This document shows, one piece after another, positions 53,068 to 64,000 of a stretch of 64,000 bases of DNA (position 1 is its first letter; the number at the start of each line of letters is the position of its first letter). The DNA is taken from the NCBI RefSeq assembly GCF_022346005.1, contig NZ_JAKRMY010000005.1, forward strand, positions 62,001-126,000. Reading direction: 5' to 3'. The notes below the pieces were generated by a model. It was not told the DNA's origin, made no database searches, and was given only the letters and a program-made list of their open reading frames with translations. The translations under genes were made by a program, and so were the position numbers. This stretch comes from Corynebacterium sp. ACRPS (GTDB lineage: Bacteria; Actinomycetota; Actinomycetes; Mycobacteriales; Mycobacteriaceae).

Positions 53068-54618
53068 CTACTTCTTTTCAGCGAAGACCTCGCGCACGCG
53101 CTGACCCAAGTCCGGGTGGACGTTGGTCCAGTACTGGTACACGCGCTCTTCGGTTTCTTCGGACACGCCGGCCATCGCGTTGGTGATATTGGTGACCAAG
53201 CGCTCCTTGGCGGCATCGTCATAGACGTTTTCGTACAGGTCGCGTGCTTGGACGAAGTCATCGTCTTCCGCGTGGCGCACGTATGGCGCGCGGACCAAGT
53301 CCTGACCGTGGGGGTCTGGGTTCACGTAGAGGTCCGCCGCGGTGGTGGTCTCGAGGTCCTCGCGGTTGTTGACGGAGGCATCGTCAAGCACACCCGCGCC
53401 CTTCGCATGGCGGTTGGGCGAGTACACCGGATCCTCTGGAGCATTGTAGAAATACTGCATGGGACCCTCGTGCTCGTAGGTATTGACCTTCTCCGCATTG
53501 CGCGGCTGGTTGACCGGCAGCTGCTTGTAGTTCGGCCCGATGCGGTAGCGCTGCTGGTCAGCATAGGCAAAGACGCGAGCCTGCAGCATCTTATCCGGGG
53601 ACAGGCCAACGCCCGGCACAATATTGGAGGGATCCAGCGCAACCTGCTCGATCTGGGCGAAGAAGTTGCGCGGGTTGCGGTTGAGCTCAAAATAGCCCAC
53701 ATCGTGCAGCGGGTAGTCCTTCTTGGACCAGACCTTGGTCAGATCGAAGGGGTTGAAGCGGTAGTCCTCTGCCTCCGCAAGCGGCATGATCTGCACCTTG
53801 ACGTCCCAGATGGGGTAGTTGCCCTCTTCGATGGCATTGTAGAGGTCCGCGCGGTGGCTATCCGGGTTCTTACCGGCTTCCACGGTGGCCTCTTCATCGG
53901 TGAAGTTCTCTACGCCCTGGCGGGAGATGAAGTGGTACTTCACCCAGAAGGCCTCGCCATCTTCGTTGACCCACTGGAAGGTGTGGGAACCGTAGCCGTT
54001 TTGGTGACGGGTGGTCTTCGGGGTGCCGCGGTCACCCATCAGATAGGTCACCTGGTGGGCGGATTCAGGGTTGCGGGTCCAGAAATCCCACTGCATATCG
54101 GCATCGCGCAGGCCGTTGGAGCCCAGGCGCTTTTGGGAGTGGATGAAGTCTGGAAACTTCATGCCATCGCGCAGGAAGAATACCGGGGTGTTATTGCCCA
54201 CGATGTCGAAGTTGCCGTCTTCGGTGTAGAAGCGCAGGGCAAAGCCGTGCACGTCGCGCCAGGTATCCGGGGATCCCTGCTCGCCGGCGACGGTGGAAAA
54301 GCGGCCCATCATCGGGGTGACGGTGCCCTTCTGGAAGACCTTGGCCTTGGTGTAGGCGGACACGTCTTCGGTGATGTGCAGCTCACCGTAGGCGCCGTGG
54401 CCCTTGGCGTGCGGGGTACGCTCGGGCACGCGCTCGCGGTTGAAGTGGGCGAGCTTTTCAATGAGGTGAATATCGTTGAGCGCAACCGGGCCCTGGGGGC
54501 CGGCGGTCACGGATGTGTTCTCGGACGGCACGGGCTGGCCGGACGGGCGGGTCGTGGTGCCCTTACCTGCGGGACGCTGTCCCTTGTTCAGGATGTCATC
54601 AGCAGTGGAATCAGTCAT
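53068..54618 (-). CDS. katA: Haem catalase
   Basis: Monofunctional catalase that breaks down hydrogen peroxide, 516 residues. The catalytic His is in RVPERTPHAKGHGAYG near residue 60. The distal Asn is in FDIVGNNTPVFFLRDG. The haem-ligand Tyr is in FAYADQQRYRIGPNY near residue 345. Full length for small-subunit catalases. The start is ATG at 54618. AGGAGG lies 12 bases upstream, a rather long gap. It diverges from sigC, as in C. glutamicum. Confidence 0.97.
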   Translation of the reverse strand: MTDSTADDILNKGQRPAGKGTTTRPSGQPVPSENTSVTAGPQGPVALNDIHLIEKLAHFNRERVPERTPHAKGHGAYGELHITEDVSAYTKAKVFQKGTVTPMMGRFSTVAGEQGSPDTWRDVHGFALRFYTEDGNFDIVGNNTPVFFLRDGMKFPDFIHSQKRLGSNGLRDADMQWDFWTRNPESAHQVTYLMGDRGTPKTTRHQNGYGSHTFQWVNEDGEAFWVKYHFISRQGVENFTDEEATVEAGKNPDSHRADLYNAIEEGNYPIWDVKVQIMPLAEAEDYRFNPFDLTKVWSKKDYPLHDVGYFELNRNPRNFFAQIEQVALDPSNIVPGVGLSPDKMLQARVFAYADQQRYRIGPNYKQLPVNQPRNAEKVNTYEHEGPMQYFYNAPEDPVYSPNRHAKGAGVLDDASVNNREDLETTTAADLYVNPDPHGQDLVRAPYVRHAEDDDFVQARDLYENVYDDAAKERLVTNITNAMAGVSEETEERVYQYWTNVHPDLGQRVREVFAEKK

Positions 54619-54789
54619 GGTATGTCTTTGCCTCCTGGCAATCAGTCGATAATTTGGGGTCAATTATCAATCACGGACAACCCATAGCTTACTACGTATA
54701 ACGGCACTGCGCTACCTTTTTCCGCACATATGCCGCTTGCCGATGCCCCAGTCACCGCAACCTTGGATAAGAAATGCAGGAGCTACTGG

Positions 54790-54795
54790 TAGATT
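54790..54795 (+). promoter_or_regulatory. -10 element of leaderless sigC transcript
   Basis: TAGATT, 7 nt before the GTG at 54803. Confidence 0.5.
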
Positions 54796-54802
54796 CATTC
54801 AG

Positions 54803-55345
54803 GTGACACACCACTCCGCAGCAGACGACGCCCGCGTCACCGAGCTCGCCCTCCGGGCTGGGCGCGGCGACCGAGCAGCGCTTACGGAGTTCATCAAGGC
54901 CACGCAGGATGACGTATGGCGCCTGCTCGCCCACCTGGGCGGCCCCGAAATCGCCGACGATCTCACCCAAGAGACCTACCTGCGCGTCATCGGCGCCTTG
55001 CCGCGCTTTGCCGCCCGCTCTTCCGCGCGCACCTGGCTGCTCTCGCTGGCCCGGCGCGTGTGGGTGGATAATATCCGCCACGATATGGCCCGGCCCCGCA
55101 AGTCCGCCACGCAATACGAGGACGCCATGAGCTCCGCCGCGGAAAACTCCGGTTCCTGGAGCGATTGGATTGATGCCCGTGCGCTTATCGATGCCCTGCC
55201 CGCCGACCGCCGCGAAGCCCTCATCCTCACCCAGGTGCTGGGCTATACCTATGAGGAAGCAGCCAAGATCGCCGGGGTACGTGTTGGCACCATCCGCTCC
55301 CGCGTGGCGCGCGCCCGCAAGGACCTCATTGAGGGCGCAAATTAA
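54803..55345 (+). CDS. sigC: ECF sigma factor SigC
   Basis: 180-residue extracytoplasmic-function sigma factor. Region 2 has DVWRLLAHLGGPEIADDLTQ then TYLRVIGALPRFAARSSART for -10 recognition. Region 4 has LTQVLGYTYEEAAKIAGVRV then GTIRSRVARARKDL for -35 binding. No anti-sigma gene is adjacent. The katA neighbour and sequence match C. glutamicum SigC, which controls the cytochrome bd oxidase and haem a synthesis genes. The GTG start is chosen from the -10 box 7 nt upstream; a longer ATG start would add 22 residues without family support. Confidence 0.9.
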   Translation: MTHHSAADDARVTELALRAGRGDRAALTEFIKATQDDVWRLLAHLGGPEIADDLTQETYLRVIGALPRFAARSSARTWLLSLARRVWVDNIRHDMARPRKSATQYEDAMSSAAENSGSWSDWIDARALIDALPADRREALILTQVLGYTYEEAAKIAGVRVGTIRSRVARARKDLIEGAN

Positions 55346-55605
55346 TACCCCCGAATGTTCGAGCGCCTAGACGCATACTTTCGCCACAATACTTATCAAC
55401 GTGCAGGTACTTGGGGCAGCGCAGCGGGCGCATGCGGACCCTGGGCGGGGTAGAAAAATACTAAAGTGACGCGATTTCAGCTGTGAAGTCACGGGTGAAA
55501 TGTGATTCTATTAGATACACACACGTGATAAATCGACCGTCGATCCGGGCCCGCGCGTTCCCAAAGCCGGGCCCGGCGAGTGTGAGTAAGAGAGTTTCTC
55601 CCCTC

Positions 55606-56964
55606 ATGATTAAACGCGCAATCGGAATCTCCATGGCGTTTATTGGCATCGTTGTGGGCGCAGGCTTTGCTTCGGGCCAAGAAGCCATGCAGTACTTCGT
55701 AGCTTTCGGCGAGTGGGGCCTGTGGGGCATCGCCCTCGCCGCCGGCCTCATGATGGTCACCGGCGTGTCCATCCTGCAGCTGGGCTCCTATTTCCAAGCC
55801 GTGGAGCACACCGCTGTCTATAACAAGATCGCTTCACCAGTCACCGCCAAGATCTTGGACTGGTCCACGCTTATTACGCTGTTTTCCATCGGTTTCGTCA
55901 TGTTCGCCGGTGGTGGCTCCAATATCAACCAGCAATTCCCCAGCATCCCCGTGTGGGTCGGCGGCACCGTCATGCTGATCCTCGTGCTGCTGGTGGGTCT
56001 TATGGACGTGGACCGCGTTACCCGCGTCATCGGTACCATCACCCCGTTCATCATCGTCTTCGTGGCGTTGGCCACCGGCTACACCATCCTCACGGCCGAT
56101 GTGGACTTCGCGTCCCTGAATACCTGGGCCATCGATAACGTCAATACCTCGCTGCCTAACTGGTGGCTTTCTGCCCTGAACTACACCGGCCTGAACGTCA
56201 TGACGGCCGTGTCCATGTCCATCGTCATCGGCGGTAACTTCCTGGATAACCGCGCCGTGGGCATCGGCGGCCTCATCGGTGGTTTCCTTTACCTCATCTT
56301 GCTTGCCCTGCTCGTCTTCGCCCTCTTCTTCGAGGCCAAGGACGTCAACGGCGAGGACATGCCGGTGTTGAAGCTGATTACCGGCATCCACCCAGTTCTC
56401 GGCATCTTGATGACCTTCGTCATCTACGGCATGGTCTTTAACACGGCCATCGGTATGTTCTACGCCCTGGGCAAGCGCCTGACCCGCAATAATCCACAGC
56501 GCTTCTACCCCGTCTATGCAGCATCCTGCATCATCGGCTTCATCCTGTCCTTCATCGGCTTCCAGTCCCTGGTCAGCAACGTCTACCCCATCCTGGGTTA
56601 CCTCGGCCTGCTGATGATTGTCGTGATGGTTTATAACCGCATTAAAAACCGCGGCATGCTTGCCGATGAATCCGATCGCCGCATGCGCGCCCACGATCTC
56701 GTCGCCCGCAAGCTGGACCCGCGCGAGCGCTTTACCAAGAAGAACGAGCGCGAGCTGCGCATGCTAGCCGCGGCCTCTAATATGCACACGCAAGAATTCA
56801 TCGATCACCTCGCCGAGGATATCCACGAGGAGCTCGAAGAGGACGATGAACTCGACTACGACCGTTCAGAGCCCGCGCCTTCCGTCACCTACGTCCAGCA
56901 CACGAAGCCGGAAGTACCTTCCGTTGATAGTGACTTGGACTTTGGCAAGAAAGACGAAGACTAA
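55606..56964 (+). CDS. YkvI-family membrane transporter-like protein
   Basis: 452-residue integral membrane protein with about 10-11 helices, related to the LeuT-fold amino-acid transporters. The first helix carries the unwound Gly motif GIVVGAGFASGQEAMQYF typical of the family. A cytoplasmic tail of about 90 residues is very acidic (HEELEEDDELDYD). The substrate is unknown. Several starts are possible (GTG 55525, GTG 55582, ATG 55606). I chose the ATG next to the first helix, since the upstream segment includes a GCCGGGCCCGGC hairpin. Confidence 0.82.
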   Translation: MIKRAIGISMAFIGIVVGAGFASGQEAMQYFVAFGEWGLWGIALAAGLMMVTGVSILQLGSYFQAVEHTAVYNKIASPVTAKILDWSTLITLFSIGFVMFAGGGSNINQQFPSIPVWVGGTVMLILVLLVGLMDVDRVTRVIGTITPFIIVFVALATGYTILTADVDFASLNTWAIDNVNTSLPNWWLSALNYTGLNVMTAVSMSIVIGGNFLDNRAVGIGGLIGGFLYLILLALLVFALFFEAKDVNGEDMPVLKLITGIHPVLGILMTFVIYGMVFNTAIGMFYALGKRLTRNNPQRFYPVYAASCIIGFILSFIGFQSLVSNVYPILGYLGLLMIVVMVYNRIKNRGMLADESDRRMRAHDLVARKLDPRERFTKKNERELRMLAAASNMHTQEFIDHLAEDIHEELEEDDELDYDRSEPAPSVTYVQHTKPEVPSVDSDLDFGKKDED

Positions 56965-56985
56965 GGTTTAAGCGCCACTAAACGC

Positions 56986-57032
56986 AATTCGGCTCCTCGC
57001 TTCCCATTACAGGAAGGAGGAGCCGAATTTTT
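56986..57032. terminator. Bidirectional terminator between ykvI-like gene and asd
   Basis: AATTCGGCTCCT (56986-56997) / AGGAGCCGAATT (57018-57029), 12 bp perfect, followed by a T-run to 57032. Confidence 0.88.
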
Positions 57033-57055
57033 ATGCGCCGGGCAAAGCTTTGCGG

Positions 57056-58099
<1,044 letters not shown>

Positions 58100-58122
58100 T
58101 TATTGCTCTGTAGTGCTCTGAT

Positions 58123-58641
58123 TTAGCGTCCGGTTCCAGCATAGACGGTGGCTTCTTCCTCGCCGCCGAGCTGGAATTTATCGTGCAGGGCGCGCGCCGC
58201 CTTCTCTAGGTCTGCCTCGCGCGTCAGCATGGAGATGCGGATTTCGGAGGTGGAAATAAGCTCCATGTTCACTCCCACATCGCGCAGGGCCTCGGTAAAG
58301 TCCGCCGTCACGCCGGGGTGGGACTTCATGCCGGCGCCGACGAGGGAGACCTTGCCCACCTGGTCATCGTAAAGCACATTGGACCAGCCGCCCTCAGACT
58401 GCAGCTTGCTCAATAGCTCCATCGCGCGGGGGCCATCGGCGCGCGGGCAGGTGAAGGTGATGTCGGTGGTGCCGTCCTCCAAGGAGGAGACGTTTTGCAG
58501 CACCATGTCAATATTGATCTCCGCATCGGCGATGACGCGGAATAGCTTCGCGGCCTCGCCCGGGCGATCTGGGATGCCCAGCACGGTTACCTTCGCCTCG
58601 GATTTATCAGTTGCTACACCAGTAAGTACTGCTTCTTCCAC
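58123..58641 (-). CDS. Aspartate kinase, beta (regulatory) subunit from internal start
   Basis: Inside lysC, GTG at 58641 (codon 250) lies seven bases after GGAGGAT. The resulting 172-residue chain starts at the linker before the two ACT domains. C. glutamicum makes just such a 172-residue beta subunit from an in-frame start in lysC, forming the alpha2-beta2 enzyme. The site here shows an intact ribosome-binding sequence, so dual expression is likely. Confidence 0.8.
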   Translation of the reverse strand: MEEAVLTGVATDKSEAKVTVLGIPDRPGEAAKLFRVIADAEINIDMVLQNVSSLEDGTTDITFTCPRADGPRAMELLSKLQSEGGWSNVLYDDQVGKVSLVGAGMKSHPGVTADFTEALRDVGVNMELISTSEIRISMLTREADLEKAARALHDKFQLGGEEEATVYAGTGR

Positions 58642-59388
58642 GGGGATATCCTCCATCGAGCCGGTCACCAACGTGCCGGGGTCATTTGAATAAGACGAGC
58701 GAACTCGCAACGGAACATTGAAAGCGCGGGCGTATTCCACGCTGCGCAGGACCAGAATCTTGGACCCTACGGCGGCCATTTCCAGCATCTCTTCAAAAGA
58801 GAGCTTTTCTAGCTTTTGCGCATCCGGAACGATGCGCGGATCGGCGGTATAGACGCCATCGACATCGGAGTAAATCTCGCACACATCCGCCTTCAGCGCC
58901 GCAGCCAGGGCGACCGCGGTGGTATCGGACCCGCCGCGACCCAGGGTGGTCACATCGCGCGAGTCCTTATTCACGCCCTGGAATCCGGCGACGATGCAGA
59001 TCTGTCCATCCTCTAGGGCCTCGGTCAGGCGGCCGGGGGTTACGTCAACGATGCGCGCATTGCCGTGGCGCTCGGTGGTGAGCACGCCCGCCTGGGAGCC
59101 GGTAAAGGATTGGGCCTTCGCGCCCAGGGACTCCACCGCCATGGCCACTAGCGCATTGGAGATGCGCTCGCCGGCGGTAAGGAGCATATCCATTTCGCGC
59201 TGCGGGGGAACGGGATTGACTTGCGCTGCAAGGTCGAGAAGCTCATCGGTGGTATCCCCCATTGCGGAGCACACCACGACGACATCATTGCCCTGCTTTT
59301 TAGTGGCCACAATCCGCTCCGCTACCGCGCGGATGCGATCTGCGGATTCGAGGGAGGAGCCGCCGTATTTTTGAACGATCAGGGCCAC
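58123..59388 (-). CDS. lysC: Aspartate kinase, alpha subunit
   Basis: First enzyme of the aspartate pathway, 421 residues, exactly the C. glutamicum length. The kinase motif [15 protein letters not shown] is at the N-terminus, with [19 protein letters not shown] near residue 148. Two ACT domains start near residue 265. Residues tied to lysine/threonine feedback inhibition in C. glutamicum, Ser301 and Thr311, are present in [17 protein letters not shown], so the enzyme should be feedback-sensitive. GTG start at 59388. An internal start gives the beta subunit. Followed by asd. Confidence 0.97.
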   Translation of the reverse strand: MALIVQKYGGSSLESADRIRAVAERIVATKKQGNDVVVVCSAMGDTTDELLDLAAQVNPVPPQREMDMLLTAGERISNALVAMAVESLGAKAQSFTGSQAGVLTTERHGNARIVDVTPGRLTEALEDGQICIVAGFQGVNKDSRDVTTLGRGGSDTTAVALAAALKADVCEIYSDVDGVYTADPRIVPDAQKLEKLSFEEMLEMAAVGSKILVLRSVEYARAFNVPLRVRSSYSNDPGTLVTGSMEDIPVEEAVLTGVATDKSEAKVTVLGIPDRPGEAAKLFRVIADAEINIDMVLQNVSSLEDGTTDITFTCPRADGPRAMELLSKLQSEGGWSNVLYDDQVGKVSLVGAGMKSHPGVTADFTEALRDVGVNMELISTSEIRISMLTREADLEKAARALHDKFQLGGEEEATVYAGTGR

Positions 59389-59613
59389 GGTGTGGTTGCC
59401 ACCTTTCGTTTTAAAAGGCACTCCTGAGCGCAGGCACGCCACAGAAATACCTGTCGGACACTAGTCAAATTCCTATGCTACCCCGCAAGGCGCTACACCT
59501 CATCATAATTCCGAAACAATACTTTTATTTTATTCACACCCACCCCCGTGCGCACGAGGCGGCGGGGCGGGGGCGGCATCGCTAAGCAAAATGCATCTCC
59601 GGGACTTTTTTAC

Positions 59614-59619
59614 TAGCGT
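59614..59619 (+). promoter_or_regulatory. -10 element of leaderless DMT transporter transcript
   Basis: TAGCGT, 7 nt before the GTG at 59627. Confidence 0.45.
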
Positions 59620-59626
59620 TGAGCGG

Positions 59627-60469
59627 GTGTTAAGCAACTTCCTGGCCGTATTCTTCGCGCTCGCCTCCGCGCTTACGGTTGCTTGGGGCACGGTGGTTCG
59701 CCACCGCATTGCCCTTGAAGCAGACGATTCAGTCATGCGCTCCGCCATGACCAACCCACTGTGGTGGGTCGGCACCGGCGCGGCCATACTCGCCTACGGC
59801 CTCCAAGTCGTCGCCCTGGGCTTTGGTACCTTGCTGGTGGTCCAGCCCATTTTGGTGCTCTCGCTCATGTTTACCCTGCCGCTTTCGGCCTGGTACGCCA
59901 AGCGCCCCATGCCCGTGCACGAAACGTTCTGGTCCATTGCACTCACGATTGCGGTCGGCGTGATGGTGGTCTACGGCCGCCCCGTCGCCGGCAATCCCCG
60001 GCCCGAATGGAGCCAGTGGTGGCCCGCGCTACTATTGGGCCTGGCCACCCTGGTCGCGTTGGGCGTGGCCGGCCATAAATTCCGCGAGCAGCGCCCGCTC
60101 GCCCTGGGCACCGCCTGCGGCGTCATCTATGGCTTCGTCGCCCTGCTATCGAAGGCCGTGGTCGATATCTTCACCCACGAGGGCCTGAGCGTCCTGGTGG
60201 GCAGCTGGCAGTTCTACGGCCTCATCGGCCTCGCCCTGACCGGCACCGTGGTGCAGCAGTACTCCTTCAACGCCGGCCCGCTGGCGCAGTCGTTGCCGGC
60301 CATGACCATCTTCGAGCCCATCGTCGCCTTCGGCTTGGGCTATATGGTCTTGGGCGAAAAATTCCTCATCGATTCCACCGCCGGCTGGCTCGTCATGATG
60401 GCCGCGCTCGGCGTCATGATCGCCGCGACCATCATTTTGTCGCGCAATCCTGTCAGCCAGCGCAGTTAG
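59627..60469 (+). CDS. DMT-superfamily membrane protein
   Basis: 280 residues with about nine or ten helices in two similar halves, of the EamA/DMT kind (the C. glutamicum gene between leuA and lysC). Typical segments are GTLLVVQPILVLSLMFTLPL near residue 75 and TIFEPIVAFGLGYMVLGEKF near 230. The substrate is unknown. The GTG start is preferred over the ATG at 59591 because the first helix begins within a few residues and a -10 box lies at the right distance. Its end overlaps the convergent glycosyltransferase gene by four bases. Confidence 0.8.
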   Translation: MLSNFLAVFFALASALTVAWGTVVRHRIALEADDSVMRSAMTNPLWWVGTGAAILAYGLQVVALGFGTLLVVQPILVLSLMFTLPLSAWYAKRPMPVHETFWSIALTIAVGVMVVYGRPVAGNPRPEWSQWWPALLLGLATLVALGVAGHKFREQRPLALGTACGVIYGFVALLSKAVVDIFTHEGLSVLVGSWQFYGLIGLALTGTVVQQYSFNAGPLAQSLPAMTIFEPIVAFGLGYMVLGEKFLIDSTAGWLVMMAALGVMIAATIILSRNPVSQRS

Positions 60470-61551
60470 ATGGCCCACTCGAATACGGTCAGCATATAGG
60501 CCGAAAACCAGGCCCCGAAGAGCACCCAGGCACTCACGCTTGCCGATGCCCCCTTCTTGCCCACCCACGGCAGCAAGACCACCGCTGCGGGCAGTAAGAG
60601 GCGGGGGCGGGAGTGCATGATGCCATCGGAAAGCAGCACATTGGCCATCAGCACCGCGGCAAACAGCCAGGCAGGAAGCGGCAGGCGCCCCCAGGCCAGC
60701 AGCAGGCAGATGGGGGCGGCGATGATGACTGCGGCGCTGAGCAGATACCCACCATTCGTGGCGCTAGACAGCGTCTCCGCCACCCAGGACACCGTCGCCC
60801 GGCCGCCGTCGAAACCGGAATTCCAGTGCTTTTCCTGCAGGCCGAAGTACCCGCCGGCGCCGGATAAATGGCGATTGGCCCACCAGATATAGCCGGCTAA
60901 GGGCAGCGCCGATACCGCCACGCTCAGCCAGGCCCACCAGGTGCGCCGCGCCTTGAAGAGCACCATGAGCGCGAAGACCACGATGAGATCCACCGCGGTG
61001 AGGCGGACGAAGGAGGCAAGGAAAATGAGCACCCCAGCCGCGATCCAGCGCTTATCATGCAACATCACCACGGCCCAGATCGCGAGCGCGCCGAAGAGCG
61101 CCTCCGTATAGGGCATGACAAAAACGATGCTCATAGGCGCGCTGGTGACCACCGTCGCGCCGAGCACCTGGCCGCGCGTGCCCAGCCCCATCTGCCTAGC
61201 CAGCGCCATAACGCCCGCCGCCAAGGCGATGGTGAAAAAGAGGTTGAGGACCATTGCCGTGCCCGCAATATCCGCGCCCAGCAGGTTACTGACCGCCCGC
61301 ACCGCCAGTGGGAAGCCGGGAAAGAACGCGAGGGCGGTTTCCCCGCCATAGCCCGCGCGGGCGATGTCGACATAGTAGTGGGCGTCCCATTTATTCAGCA
61401 GCCCCCAGAGGGAATCGCCCTGCGCCGCGGCCAGCGCCGCGAGCACGCTGAGGCGAATCGCCGTTCCCGCAACCGCCACCAGTGCAGCATAAAACCAGCA
61501 GCGCAGCGCGGGCGCGGCTGCGGGGCGGCGGGTGGTAGGAACAGTAGGCAC
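60466..61551 (-). CDS. GT-C family membrane glycosyltransferase (PIG-V/Gpi18-like)
   Basis: 361-residue polytopic protein with about nine helices. The first extracytoplasmic loop has LNKWDAHYYVDIARAGYGG with the acidic residue expected for a GT-C catalytic site, then AFFPGFPLAVRAVS. The pattern is that of PIG-V-like polyprenyl-phosphate-mannose mannosyltransferases, which in corynebacteria could serve lipoglycans, wall polymers or protein. The target is unknown. The GTG at 61551 is chosen because TACCAT lies six bases upstream; a GTG at 61608 is the alternative. Divergent from leuL-leuA. Confidence 0.75.
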   Translation of the reverse strand: MPTVPTTRRPAAAPALRCWFYAALVAVAGTAIRLSVLAALAAAQGDSLWGLLNKWDAHYYVDIARAGYGGETALAFFPGFPLAVRAVSNLLGADIAGTAMVLNLFFTIALAAGVMALARQMGLGTRGQVLGATVVTSAPMSIVFVMPYTEALFGALAIWAVVMLHDKRWIAAGVLIFLASFVRLTAVDLIVVFALMVLFKARRTWWAWLSVAVSALPLAGYIWWANRHLSGAGGYFGLQEKHWNSGFDGGRATVSWVAETLSSATNGGYLLSAAVIIAAPICLLLAWGRLPLPAWLFAAVLMANVLLSDGIMHSRPRLLLPAAVVLLPWVGKKGASASVSAWVLFGAWFSAYMLTVFEWAI

Positions 61552-61557
61552 ATCAGC

Positions 61558-61563
61558 ATGGTA
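61558..61563 (-). promoter_or_regulatory. -10 element of leaderless GT-C gene transcript
   Basis: TACCAT on the minus strand, 6 nt before the GTG at 61551. Confidence 0.4.
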
Positions 61564-61635
61564 CGCCACGCGCCCGGGTGTCCCGCTGAATGAAATATGT
61601 TGCCACACCGTGAGATCCTCTGTAGTGTGACCGGT

Positions 61636-61689
61636 ATGACATTGCGGAACGACCTACTCCTTATCTGCCGCGGCGGGATTTCGGCCTGA
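61636..61689 (+). CDS. leuL: Leucine leader peptide of the leuA attenuator
   Basis: 17 codons reading MTLRNDLLLICRGGISA. Three consecutive Leu codons (CTA CTC CTT) sit in the middle, including the rare CTA. It precedes leuA by 96 bp. Ribosome stalling at the Leu codons when leucyl-tRNA is short would change the downstream folding. The DNA over its second half (CTGCCGCGGCGGGATTTCGG) belongs to the conserved LEU element described for actinobacterial leuA leaders. Confidence 0.85.
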   Translation: MTLRNDLLLICRGGISA

Positions 61690-61694
61690 ACCTA

Positions 61695-63603
<1,909 letters not shown>

Positions 63604-63637
63604 CGCGGGCGCGGCCGGGCATGGTAGAAGATCGACT

Positions 63638-64000
63638 ATGCCTTCTTCTACCTACCTCATCCCCCACCGCGGCCTCGGCGCGGTGCAGACCTTGCCCATT
63701 CACGGCGCATCGGTGAAGGGCACGGAGGAATTTACCGTCACCCTGGCTCCCAGCCAGGAGGGCGGTTTAAGCGTGGAAGCACAGGGCCAGATCGGCACCA
63801 TCAGCGCCGCGGACCGCGCGGAATACCCTGAGATCGACCTGCTTTTCCGCGCCGGTCTCACCCCGGCCGCCACGGCCCAGCCGCATGCCGATGGCCACGT
63901 CACCCTCCTGCTTCCCCGCCCCGGGCTCTGCCTGCCGGCGAATAATCCGCCCGGCGGGCCCTATACGATGCTGGGCTACGCCCCGCCCATCGATATCACC
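63638..64000 (+). CDS. Unrecognised protein, 3' part cut by window end
   Basis: An open frame of 121 codons from ATG at 63638 to the window end, starting MPSSTYLIPHRGLGAVQTLP. It is soluble and beta-rich in appearance, with a Pro/Gly-rich stretch LCLPANNPPGGPYTMLGY. I do not recognise the family. It lies 34 bp after leuA on the same strand and may be read with it. Confidence 0.65.
   Translation, partial: MPSSTYLIPHRGLGAVQTLPIHGASVKGTEEFTVTLAPSQEGGLSVEAQGQIGTISAADRAEYPEIDLLFRAGLTPAATAQPHADGHVTLLLPRPGLCLPANNPPGGPYTMLGYAPPIDIT

Noticed and set aside
53116-54687. A 523-codon plus-strand open frame
   Set aside because: Antisense to katA. Long mirror frames are common in this GC-rich codon usage.

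Overview
The window is a stretch of chromosome from a Corynebacterium species. The evidence is the B-type sdhCAB operon facing ramB, a secreted corynomycolyltransferase, a mycothiol-dependent formaldehyde pathway, the cAMP regulator glxR together with its cyclase, WhcA, and the leuA / lysC-asd / sigC / katA neighbourhood known from C. glutamicum. The genes are densely packed and GC-rich. I see no insertion sequence, prophage, CRISPR array or rRNA operon. The species cannot be fixed from the sequence alone.

Layout. 1-6.7 kb: succinate dehydrogenase (sdhB cut by the window edge), ramB and lpd. 6.7-9.8 kb: a probable 36-residue porin-like peptide, a mycolyltransferase and an M1 peptidase. 9.9-14.9 kb: a DUF222/HNH protein and the dTDP-rhamnose genes rmlB, rmlC-rmlD fusion and rmlA. 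14.9-19.8 kb: mycothiol formaldehyde detoxification, an SGNH hydrolase, an acyl-CoA ligase, a small membrane protein whose start is damaged or non-standard, and tRNA-Thr. 20-28.8 kb: holB facing cyaB, DUF418 protein, topA, DedA, Csp. 29-37 kb: a DUF1998 helicase and a compact Tad-like secretion/pilus locus read from an Ssd-type ATPase gene. 37-42 kb: holin-like protein, hydrolase, MarP-type protease, Nudix, TlpA, nth. 42-49 kb: glxR, MBL hydrolase, RidA, whcA, class A PBP, YqeY, phosphoesterase, tRNA-Pro. 49-64 kb: citrate transporter, YhgE-like protein, lipoprotein, katA, sigC, YkvI, asd-lysC, DMT transporter, GT-C glycosyltransferase, leuL-leuA and a truncated unknown gene.

How they work together. 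Central carbon flux and its control recur: SDH and LPD are enzymes, RamB is a regulator, and CyaB makes the cAMP that GlxR senses. GlxR-like 16-bp sites can be seen upstream of sdhC/ramB, citM and glxR itself. The amino-acid genes carry their own control: an attenuator-type leucine leader before leuA, and an internal ribosome site in lysC that would give a separate regulatory subunit. Cell-envelope functions (mycolyl transfer, rhamnose for arabinogalactan, PBP, GT-C enzyme, MarP) are scattered through the window.

A feature that cuts across the window is leaderless transcription. About twenty genes have a TAnnnT hexamer 6-8 nt before the start codon. I used this to choose several starts. It reveals three very short divergent intergenic spaces (28-43 bp) in which both promoters overlap, one of which supports an otherwise overlooked 29-residue membrane peptide.
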